Of a stretch of DNA of 64,000 nt, positions 23,072 through 30,177 are shown piece after piece; the stretch's first letter is position 1, and each line of letters begins with the position of its first letter. Made by a program: the position numbers and the translations under genes. Source of the stretch: a virus. Where the stretch lies: IMG/VR virus record IMGVR_UViG_3300017917_004222, positions 83,840 to 147,839 of that record; one strand, written 5' to 3'. The notes below the pieces were generated by a model. That model ran no database searches, was not told the DNA's origin, and worked only from the letters and a program-made list of their open reading frames with translations.

Positions 23072-26000
23072 ATGGCTCTAATATCACCTGGCGTAGAAGT
23101 TAGCGTAGTTGACGAAAGTCAATTCATTCCTTCTGCTGTTAACTCAGTACCATACTTCTTGGTCGCTACAGCGCAGAACAAAGTATCCAGCGACGGCGTC
23201 ACTGTCGCAGCAGGAACCTTGGCTGCAAACGCAAACAAAACATACCTGATCACCAGTCAGCGAGATCTGGCTGCAACATTCGGCGTGCCATTCTTCTACA
23301 ACACCACTACTGGTACTCCAATCAACGGTTACGAACTCAACGAGTACGGCTTGTTGGCTGCATACAGCGCCCTGGGCGTTACCAATCGTGTGTATGTGCA
23401 ACGTGTTGACGTTGATCTGACCCAACTGTCAGCAACACTGACTCGTCCAACTGGCAATCCTGCAAATGCAACTGCCTGGGTTGACCTGGGCGCAAGTCGT
23501 TGGGGTATTCAGGAATGGAACCGCGATACCAACACATTCACAGTCAAGACTCCACTGTTGATCACCGAAGCAGCTGACATGGTTGATGCAGTCGGTGGTG
23601 ACTTTACACCGCTGACCACTATTGGCAGCATTGGCGACTACGCACTGTCGTTCTATGATCCCAGCATTGTGGGCTACTACAAGAACAACAGCAACGTCTG
23701 GGTGAAAATTGGTAGCGATGCTTGGAAATTGAGCTGGCCAACTGTGCAGGGCTCGGCTACCCCCAACTCACTCACAATTGGCGCCAACCTCCTGATCAAC
23801 GGTGTGTTGTGCACCGTGGGCGTGACAAACACCGTGAGCGGGTTTGTCGCAGTAGTCAACGGACTGTCCATTCCTGGTGTCACCGCAGCCAACGTGGGCG
23901 GCAAGTTCACTCTGTATGCAGACAGCACAGCAACCAACGATGGATCTTCAGCAGATGGCGGCATTGTCAGCATCGAAGCTGGCCCCAACAGCGGTGCTGC
24001 ATTGTTGACCGAACTGGGCATGACTGCCAACGAATATGGTGCACCTGAGTATCTGCCCAGCTACAGCTATCAAGCTCCGCGCTGGCGCCTGACTGACACT
24101 CTGCCCAAGCCAACTGGCTCTGTGTGGAACAACATGAGTGCAGCCAACAACGGTATCAATCTGGTGTTCAAGCGCTATGATTCTACCTTGGGTGCATGGG
24201 TAGCACAGTCTACTCCGGCATACTACGACGATGCTGATGCATTGTTTGGCCTTGCTCCTGGATCTGGCGGCGCCACACTGGCAGTGAATTCCACATATGT
24301 GTCGTTTGACGCCTACAGCCTAGGCGACACCGACGCCACACTGGGCTTCCGAATTCTGTCTCGCACAGCATCGGGTCCAACTGTGATCACCGGCAACGAG
24401 CAATTGAGCGGTACCCCGTTCATCGCTGGCAACCAGTTCACTCTATCTGCCACAGCAGCAGGGCAAGCAGCTCTGAACACAGCCACAGTCACAATTGGTG
24501 GCACTTCGGCGTCTGACTTTGTGGCAGCAGTGAGCGCAGCCAACGTGCCGTTTGTCAGCGCCAGCGTCAACAGCGATGGTTACATGGTTCTCACACACAG
24601 CCAAGGTGGCAACATGTACCTGGACAACATCCAGGGTCAAGGAACTCCAATTGAGGACGCAGGCTTTGTGGGCGGTCTTCCTGGTGTGCGCGTTGACACC
24701 CAGCTGAGTGCTTCTCCTGGCAGCTTGATTCTGTCCAACTGGGGTACTGCACCATATGTGCAATGGACCGCTGGCACAAGCGAGCCAACTGTGAACCCAG
24801 CTGACGGAACCCTGTGGTACTACAGCACCGCAACCGAAGCTGACATCATGATTCAGAACAATGGTTCCTGGGTGGGATACAAGACTGTGACCAACGATGT
24901 TCGTGGTTACAACCTGAGCTTGACCAACGCAACTGGCCCAATCTTTGCAACCAGTGCCCCAACCACACAAACCAACACAGCAGCAAGTCCGCTGGTACCT
25001 GGCGATCTCTGGATCGACACCAGCGACCTTGAAAACTATCCCAAGCTGTATCGCTGGGAATTGGTGGATGCTGTGGGACAGTGGGTCGCTGTGGATGTTG
25101 CTGATTCTGTGACACAGAACGGCGTGCTGTTTGCCGATGCACGTTGGGGCACAAACGGGTCTGTAAACCCAATTGAAGACCCAATCCCCACCATCACAAG
25201 CCTGCTGACCAGCAATTATCTGGACCTGGACGCACCCGATGCTGACTTGTATCCACAAGGTATGCTGTTGTGGAACACTCGTCGCAGTGGCTACAACGTC
25301 AAGAGCTTCCGTAGCAACTACTTCACACAGGCCAACTTCCCTGATGCGCCATCGTTGCCTGCTGAAGCCAACGCTTGGGTCACTGCCAGCGGCAACCGCC
25401 CCGACGGTGCAATGTATGCAGGACGCCTGGCTCAGCGACAAATGATCGTGAAAGCCATGCGAGCCGGTATCGACGGCAGCGCAGGAGCCCGAGAAGAATC
25501 CACAGAGTTCAACTTGCTGGCTTGCCCTGGCTATCCAGAGTTGATCACCAACATGGTTGCACTCAGCAACGAGCGCAACAACACTGTGTTTGTGGTTGGT
25601 GACACCCCCATGCGCTTGCCTGGCGATGCAACTGCTATCACCAACTGGAGAAACAACAACGGTGGTGATGGATTGCCATCCGGTGACGGCCTTGATGTGT
25701 CTGGATCTACATCATTCAGTCAGTATCTGGCCACTTTCTGGCCCAGCTGCCAGACCAACGACCTCAACGGCAACACTGTTGTGGCTCCTCCAAGCCACAT
25801 GATGGTACGCACAATTCTGCGCAACGACGAGATTGCATATCCGTGGTTGGCTCCGGCTGGTACACGTCGCGGTGTTGTGGACAATGCAAACGCTATTGGC
25901 TACATCGATGCAGCTACTGGCGAATTTGTGCAAGTGGGTGTGAACCAAGGCTTGCGCGATGTGCTGTACAACTTGTCGATCAACCCAATCACATTCGTGC

Positions 26001-26383
26001 CTGGTGTTGGTATCACCAACTTTGGTAACAAGACATCGACCACAATTGACAGTGCGCTGAATCGCATCAACGTGGCACGATTGGTTGCGTTCCTGAGACA
26101 GCGTCTGGACCAAATTGGCAAGCTGTACCTGTTCGAACCCAACGATCAGATCACACGCAACGAGATCACAAACACCATCAACAGTTTGATGATCGACTTG
26201 ATTGCCAAGCGAGCAATTTATGACTACCTGGTGGTTTGCGACTTGAGCAACAACACACCAGCACGCATTGACCGCAACGAACTGTGGGTGGACATTGCTA
26301 TTGAACCTGTCAAGGCCGTGGAATTTATCTATATTCCGCTGCGCATCAAGAACACAGGTGAGATCTCGGGAACAGTGGCCTAA
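23072..26383 (+). CDS. gp18: Tail sheath protein gp18
   Basis: 1103 residues. Opens MALISPGVEVSVVDES, the standard phage sheath start (PGVxVxExD), and continues with YFLVATAQNK. The C-terminal 330 residues hold the conserved sheath core: CPGYPELITNMVALS, VFVVGDTPMRLP, FWPSCQTNDLNGN, APAGTRRGVVDNAN, NINPITF-like NLSINPITFVPGVGI, then LYLFEPNDQITRNEI and IYIPLRIKNTGEI. T4 gp18 is 659 residues, so about 440 residues of extra surface domains lie in the middle. The Thr/Ser/Gly-rich middle (residues 230-620) with repeats of PxWW-type patterns is typical of such decorations. The sheath contracts to drive the tube through the cell wall. Confidence 0.92.
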   Translation: MALISPGVEVSVVDESQFIPSAVNSVPYFLVATAQNKVSSDGVTVAAGTLAANANKTYLITSQRDLAATFGVPFFYNTTTGTPINGYELNEYGLLAAYSALGVTNRVYVQRVDVDLTQLSATLTRPTGNPANATAWVDLGASRWGIQEWNRDTNTFTVKTPLLITEAADMVDAVGGDFTPLTTIGSIGDYALSFYDPSIVGYYKNNSNVWVKIGSDAWKLSWPTVQGSATPNSLTIGANLLINGVLCTVGVTNTVSGFVAVVNGLSIPGVTAANVGGKFTLYADSTATNDGSSADGGIVSIEAGPNSGAALLTELGMTANEYGAPEYLPSYSYQAPRWRLTDTLPKPTGSVWNNMSAANNGINLVFKRYDSTLGAWVAQSTPAYYDDADALFGLAPGSGGATLAVNSTYVSFDAYSLGDTDATLGFRILSRTASGPTVITGNEQLSGTPFIAGNQFTLSATAAGQAALNTATVTIGGTSASDFVAAVSAANVPFVSASVNSDGYMVLTHSQGGNMYLDNIQGQGTPIEDAGFVGGLPGVRVDTQLSASPGSLILSNWGTAPYVQWTAGTSEPTVNPADGTLWYYSTATEADIMIQNNGSWVGYKTVTNDVRGYNLSLTNATGPIFATSAPTTQTNTAASPLVPGDLWIDTSDLENYPKLYRWELVDAVGQWVAVDVADSVTQNGVLFADARWGTNGSVNPIEDPIPTITSLLTSNYLDLDAPDADLYPQGMLLWNTRRSGYNVKSFRSNYFTQANFPDAPSLPAEANAWVTASGNRPDGAMYAGRLAQRQMIVKAMRAGIDGSAGAREESTEFNLLACPGYPELITNMVALSNERNNTVFVVGDTPMRLPGDATAITNWRNNNGGDGLPSGDGLDVSGSTSFSQYLATFWPSCQTNDLNGNTVVAPPSHMMVRTILRNDEIAYPWLAPAGTRRGVVDNANAIGYIDAATGEFVQVGVNQGLRDVLYNLSINPITFVPGVGITNFGNKTSTTIDSALNRINVARLVAFLRQRLDQIGKLYLFEPNDQITRNEITNTINSLMIDLIAKRAIYDYLVVCDLSNNTPARIDRNELWVDIAIEPVKAVEFIYIPLRIKNTGEISGTVA

Positions 26384-26389
26384 ACTGTA

Positions 26390-26411
26390 GGGGGCCGGGA
26401 AACCGGCTTCC
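26390..26411 (+). terminator. GNRA-loop hairpin after sheath gene
   Basis: GCCGG-GAAA-CCGGC stem with a GAAA tetraloop, extended by wobble pairs from GGGG with TTCC. It sits 10 bases after the sheath stop, with no T run. Terminator or 3' mRNA-protecting hairpin between gp18 and gp19. Confidence 0.55.
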
Positions 26412-26417
26412 ACAATA

Positions 26418-26425
26418 GGTAAATA
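26418..26425 (+). promoter_or_regulatory. Late-type promoter element (GGTAAATA) for tail tube
   Basis: GGTAAATA, two mismatches from TATAAATA, 19 bases before the tube ATG, followed by a TAGGAGA ribosome site. Confidence 0.45.
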
Positions 26426-26444
26426 AAGATATAGGAGATAACAA

Positions 26445-27086
26445 ATGGCAGTTTCATCACTACAGAGAATGACAGTGCCCTTGGCAAGTGACCAGAGTGC
26501 AAGCACTCAGGGCTTGCTGATGCCCAAACTGAGATATCGCTTCCGCGTGTCCTTTGAGAACTTTGGTGTAAGCAAACCCACAACTGAACTTACCAAGCAG
26601 GTTGTGAGCTTTGCTCGTCCCAACTTGAACTTTGAGCAGATTGCTCTTCCAGTTTACAACTCGACCCTGAAGTTGGCCGGACGTCACAGCTGGCAGCCAG
26701 TGCAGTGCGAAGTTCGCGACGATGCCAGCAACGCAGTTGCCAAGCTGGTGGGCGAACAGTTGCAGAAGCAGATGGACTTCTTGGAAATGAGCTCGGCCAG
26801 CTCGGGTATTGATTACAAGTTCCTGACCAAAGTTGAGATTCTCGACGGTGGCAACGGAGCTAACGAGCCGGTTGTGTTGGAAACCTGGGAACTGTACGGT
26901 TGCTACCTGGCCAGTGTGGACTACGGTCCCCTGAACTACGGTGCTAACGAAGCCGCTGCAATCACCATGACCATCGAATATGACAATGCCAACCAGACTC
27001 CTAACGGAACTGGTGTTGGTACTGCAATTGGTCGTACCCTGGGTGACGTTGTAACTGGTGCTGGTACCACTCAGACTCAGGTCTAA
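26445..27086 (+). CDS. gp19: Tail tube protein gp19
   Basis: 213 residues (T4 gp19 is 163). Typical tube fold: YRFRVSFENFG early, then ELTKQVVSFARPNLNFE, IALPVYNSTLKLAGRHSW, and DYKFLTKVEILDGG. The C-terminal region VVLETWELYGCYLASVDYG and AITMTIEYDNA is the standard tube ending. Forms the inner tube of the contractile tail. Strong AGGAGA ribosome site behind a late promoter, directly after the sheath gene as in T4. Confidence 0.88.
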   Translation: MAVSSLQRMTVPLASDQSASTQGLLMPKLRYRFRVSFENFGVSKPTTELTKQVVSFARPNLNFEQIALPVYNSTLKLAGRHSWQPVQCEVRDDASNAVAKLVGEQLQKQMDFLEMSSASSGIDYKFLTKVEILDGGNGANEPVVLETWELYGCYLASVDYGPLNYGANEAAAITMTIEYDNANQTPNGTGVGTAIGRTLGDVVTGAGTTQTQV

Positions 27087-27101
27087 CACAAGGGGTAGCC
27101 C

Positions 27102-28241
27102 ATGAACGGTGGCGGCCCTTTCGGTCAACAAATTCTACAAGGGTTTTTTGGGTCAAGTAACTTGCGTGATTACACTCACGCAAGCAAGACCTTTCTTACC
27201 AACAGCTACGAACTTAAACCTCGGTTCAAGTTCTTGTTTCACGTCAAATTTGTGCTCAACGTGGGTGAGATTCGCGGACTGCAAAATGCTGGCATTTTTC
27301 AACAGCAAGAAATAACAAATTTGAGCTTGGCAGTCAAGACCATTGATCTGCCCAAGTATTCGGTTGATACCGAAGTCATGAATCAATACAACCGCAAGCG
27401 ACTGATTCAGACCAAGATCAACTACGATCCCATCAACATCACATTTCACGATGATGGTGGAGACAACATTCGTGAACTTTGGTATCAGTACTACAGCTAC
27501 TATTACAAAGATCCCAGCTACAAACTGGACACCACTCCCAACACCAACGGGTCCATAGGCGAGATACAGCAACAACAGACTGGATTTGGCTATCAGCCGC
27601 GAGACATCTACTCTCAGCAGCGAACAGGCAATGTCAACGACTGGGGCTTTATTGGTGAAAACTACGGCGATGCCAGCAGCGGCACCAGCGGCAAGCCACC
27701 TTTTTTCAAGCAGATTGAAATCTACGGTTTCGATCAGCACAAGTACGCCAAGTATGTGTTGTTCAATCCGCTGATTACCAACTGGTCGCATGACACTTAC
27801 GACTACAGTCAAGGCAACGGTATCATGCAAAACTCCATGACTGTGCGATATGAGACTGTCAAATATTTCAGCGGTGCACTGAGTGAGTCCAAGCCTGATG
27901 TCAACATTGGAACCTTCCCGGATCCAGCACACTACGACACCACCACAAGCCCAATTTCCCGTCCTGGCTCAACTGCCACAGTGTTTGGTCAGGGTGGAGT
28001 GTTGGAAACCGCAGATGGTATTCTCAAGGACTTGCAATCGAACAGTGTCATGGGCCTGCTGGGCGCTGCACAAAAGGCCGGAACAGCATACAACACTTAC
28101 AAAAACAAAAATCTTGCGGCCATTGCCAAGAGCGAAACAGTCAAATTGGGCACCAATGTGTTGATCAACAACTTGCCTGCAGCCACAAGAGCCATGACAA
28201 ACAAAGCTGATGGGGTATTCTTCCCCAAGGAGAAAAAGTGA
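27102..28241 (+). CDS. Tail tube-fold protein (possible tube initiator or second tube)
   Basis: 379 residues. The core mimics the tube fold: LKPRFKFLFHVKFVLN, LSLAVKTIDLPKYSV, YNRKRLIQTKINYDPINITFHDD and WYQYYSYYYKD, then FKQIEIYGFDQHKYAKYVLFNPLITNW and MTVRYETVKYFSG. A long C-terminal tail (about 90 residues) is Ala/Thr/Asn-rich. This could be the gp54-like initiator that joins tube and baseplate, or a minor tube subunit. Its stop overlaps the next start (GTGA). T4 assignments beyond the fold are uncertain. Confidence 0.7.
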   Translation: MNGGGPFGQQILQGFFGSSNLRDYTHASKTFLTNSYELKPRFKFLFHVKFVLNVGEIRGLQNAGIFQQQEITNLSLAVKTIDLPKYSVDTEVMNQYNRKRLIQTKINYDPINITFHDDGGDNIRELWYQYYSYYYKDPSYKLDTTPNTNGSIGEIQQQQTGFGYQPRDIYSQQRTGNVNDWGFIGENYGDASSGTSGKPPFFKQIEIYGFDQHKYAKYVLFNPLITNWSHDTYDYSQGNGIMQNSMTVRYETVKYFSGALSESKPDVNIGTFPDPAHYDTTTSPISRPGSTATVFGQGGVLETADGILKDLQSNSVMGLLGAAQKAGTAYNTYKNKNLAAIAKSETVKLGTNVLINNLPAATRAMTNKADGVFFPKEKK

Positions 28242-28597
28242 GCACAGTAAACAACACCAACTATCAGTTGGATCAGAGCGTGAGAATCTTTGACGAATTC
28301 TACAACTACGATGCTCTGGTTCCGTCTGCCGAGTATGACCTGGTGTACAGTTTCTTCAAGAAAGAAATGCCCAGCGACACGGTGGCAGCAAACTTTGCTG
28401 CCAACTTGTTTAGGGTAGCAGACACCACTGGAGTTCCAGTCATGGATCTGCTCAAGAGCATACAAGGATCCACAGGACTGCAACTCACTGCCAGCTTGGC
28501 CTACTATCTCAACAACATTCGAAGCAATGCTACTCTGCTGGGCGTGAACACCGCCACCAGCCCCAATCTCTATGCTGCACGGGCTGTGATCACATGA
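28238..28597 (+). CDS. 119-residue conserved phage protein, late
   Basis: GTG start with AAGGAG at the right distance, overlapping the previous stop. The product reads DQSVRIFDEFYNYDALVPSAEYD then VYSFFKKEM and VPVMDLLKSIQGS; it is largely helical. I recall small proteins of this style between tail tube and head-completion genes in T4-like aquatic phages, but no function. Its end overlaps the gp4 start (ATGA). Confidence 0.55.
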   Translation: MSTVNNTNYQLDQSVRIFDEFYNYDALVPSAEYDLVYSFFKKEMPSDTVAANFAANLFRVADTTGVPVMDLLKSIQGSTGLQLTASLAYYLNNIRSNATLLGVNTATSPNLYAARAVIT

Positions 28598-29028
28598 GCA
28601 ACAACTGGGCACAGGGCTTTTACGAAGTCATGAACCCGCAAAAATATGTGGGCAATCGCCGCCCACGATATCGTTCGGGCTGGGAACTGGGATTCATGCG
28701 CTTCTGTGACACCAACGATCACATACTGCAATGGGCCAGCGAAGCCATCCAAATCCCATATCGACACCCGCTCACTGGCAAACAAACCATCTATGTGCCG
28801 GACTTTTTGATCACTTACCGAACTCGCAACAACACAGTTCGTGCCGAATTGATCGAAATCAAGCCCAAAAAACAGAGCGTGCTAGAGTCAAAAATGAGCA
28901 GTCGAGACCGTGCTGTGGTTGCAGTCAACTACGCCAAGTGGGATCAAGCTGCCAAGTGGTGTGCTGCACAAGGCATTCACTTTAGAATCCTAACCGAAGA
29001 CCAGTTGTTTCACCAAGGCCGAAAATAA
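28594..29028 (+). CDS. gp4: Head completion nuclease gp4
   Basis: 144 residues. PD-(D/E)xK-type nuclease motifs as in T4 gp4 (gp50) and the TnsA fold: Glu in RSGWELGFMRF, Asp in YVPDFLITY, and Glu-x-Lys in LIEIKPKKQ. T4 gp4 finishes the DNA-filled head before the tail attaches. Coupled to the previous gene by ATGA. Placement beside gp16/gp17 and tail genes supports the call. Confidence 0.82.
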   Translation: MSNNWAQGFYEVMNPQKYVGNRRPRYRSGWELGFMRFCDTNDHILQWASEAIQIPYRHPLTGKQTIYVPDFLITYRTRNNTVRAELIEIKPKKQSVLESKMSSRDRAVVAVNYAKWDQAAKWCAAQGIHFRILTEDQLFHQGRK

Positions 29029-29033
29029 TATCC

Positions 29034-29041
29034 TATAAATA
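29034..29041 (+). promoter_or_regulatory. Perfect T4 late promoter (TATAAATA), leaderless geometry
   Basis: TATAAATA lies inside the palindrome-like TCCTATAAATATAGGA. It ends four bases before the ATG of the small terminase at 29046, so the start codon would be at the extreme 5' end of the mRNA. Confidence 0.7.
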
Positions 29042-29045
29042 TAGG

Positions 29046-29543
29046 ATGACTTTATCCAACAAACGACTCGAACAATTGTTTGATCTGCCTCCCACAGAGT
29101 CAACTGATCAGGACAATGCACCTGCGCTGCCGCCCTCAACTGAGACTATCGAAGCCATTGACCAAGCCATTGACAAGATCGACAGTGCATTGCCTGCAGT
29201 GCGCGGTCTAGATGCCAGTGACAGTGAGATGGACGAATTGGCGCAGTTGGCCACTGGCAGCTACAAAGATCTCATGGAGCTAGGCATGCAAGTTGACTCG
29301 AGATTTGCGTCAGACATATTCAGCGTGGCATCCAACATGCTGGGTCATGCCATCACTGCCAAAACAGCCAAGCTGGACAAAAAGCTCAAAATGATTGACC
29401 TGCAGTTGAAAAAGGCTCGTCTGGATCAATCACAGCCGGAAGGTGCTGCACAGCCGCAGCAGGGCACTGGTCATGTGCTGAGTCGCAATGAACTGTTGGA
29501 AAAAATACTGGCCGGTACCCGTCAAAACGGTACAAATGAATAA
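29046..29543 (+). CDS. gp16: Small terminase subunit gp16
   Basis: 165 residues (T4 gp16 is 164). Acidic N terminus; central helices DLMELGMQVDSRFASDIFSV and MLGHAITAKTAKLDKKLKMI, forming the coiled-coil oligomerisation core; C terminus GHVLSRNELLEKILAG. Small terminase forms rings that load DNA for packaging by gp17. It stands eight kilobases from the large subunit because a group of internal-head genes and a fibre gene lie between. Confidence 0.75.
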   Translation: MTLSNKRLEQLFDLPPTESTDQDNAPALPPSTETIEAIDQAIDKIDSALPAVRGLDASDSEMDELAQLATGSYKDLMELGMQVDSRFASDIFSVASNMLGHAITAKTAKLDKKLKMIDLQLKKARLDQSQPEGAAQPQQGTGHVLSRNELLEKILAGTRQNGTNE

Positions 29544-29546
29544 ATA
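29539..29546 (+). promoter_or_regulatory. T4-type late promoter (AATAAATA)
   Basis: AATAAATA overlaps the gp16 stop codon and ends 17 bases before the ATG at 29564. Opens the internal-head gene cluster. Confidence 0.6.
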
Positions 29547-29563
29547 TAAAACAGGATACTGAT

Positions 29564-30172
29564 ATGAAACCATTTGCAAAATATCTTGCCGAGAGCGAAC
29601 GCACATACGATTACAGGATCAAAATCCTGGGCCGTGTCGGCGACGATCTTGTGCGACAACTCAAACAAAAACTGGCACAATTTGATCCAGTCTCGGTGGG
29701 GGAGTTGAAATCAACTCCCATACAAAAAGTACCTACCGATTTCCCGGGCAGTCAAAACGAAGCAGTGAGCATGTTTGACGTCAAGTTCAAGTATCCTGCA
29801 ATTGACGCACAGATCAAACAGTTGTGGCAGTTGCTGGGCCAGAACCCCAACCACATCATCATGGGCACGGTCAAGCATGCTGAAGGTCTTGCAAAAGAAT
29901 ATCAACGCATCGAAGATGAAAACAAAGACCTGATCAACGATACTGATTACCCCGAACCCGATAGCGAGCAAAAATCACTCAGCCGTGACTATGCTGCAGA
30001 ACCGCATGACCATGTGGTACTAAAAAATGCTTATCGAAGTGATTTCACCATTGCCGGCGGCCGCACTCCTGCTGCCAAAACCACCAATGACATTGCGCAA
30101 GGTACCAAGAGTCCAATGACCAATGTCAAGCGTCCAGCCAAGCCAGCTACTGGCCGTAACCCAAGAGGATAA
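29564..30172 (+). CDS. Internal head/core protein with capsid-targeting-like N terminus
   Basis: 202 residues. The first ten residues MKPFAKYLAE followed by Ser match the form of the T4 capsid-targeting sequence (MKTYQEFIAE then Ala/Ser), which is cut by the prohead protease. The body has a ferredoxin-like beta-alpha pattern (YRIKILGRVGDDLVRQL, TPIQKVPTDFPG, VKFKYPAIDAQIKQLW). The tail is basic with Pro/Lys (NVKRPAKPATGRNPRG). Similar proteins in aquatic T4-like phages are labelled capsid or scaffold. Part of a run of probable core proteins; not recognisably gp22. Confidence 0.6.
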   Translation: MKPFAKYLAESERTYDYRIKILGRVGDDLVRQLKQKLAQFDPVSVGELKSTPIQKVPTDFPGSQNEAVSMFDVKFKYPAIDAQIKQLWQLLGQNPNHIIMGTVKHAEGLAKEYQRIEDENKDLINDTDYPEPDSEQKSLSRDYAAEPHDHVVLKNAYRSDFTIAGGRTPAAKTTNDIAQGTKSPMTNVKRPAKPATGRNPRG

Positions 30173-30177
30173 ACCAA

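Noticed and set aside
24443-25441. Long minus-strand open frame opposite the sheath gene
   Set aside because: It is a shadow of the biased codon use of gp18: Cys/His/Val-rich, no ribosome site, no family.
27102-28241. Confident gp54 or gp48 assignment
   Set aside because: Tube fold is evident but the detailed T4 gp54 features were not identifiable by eye; kept as tube-fold protein.
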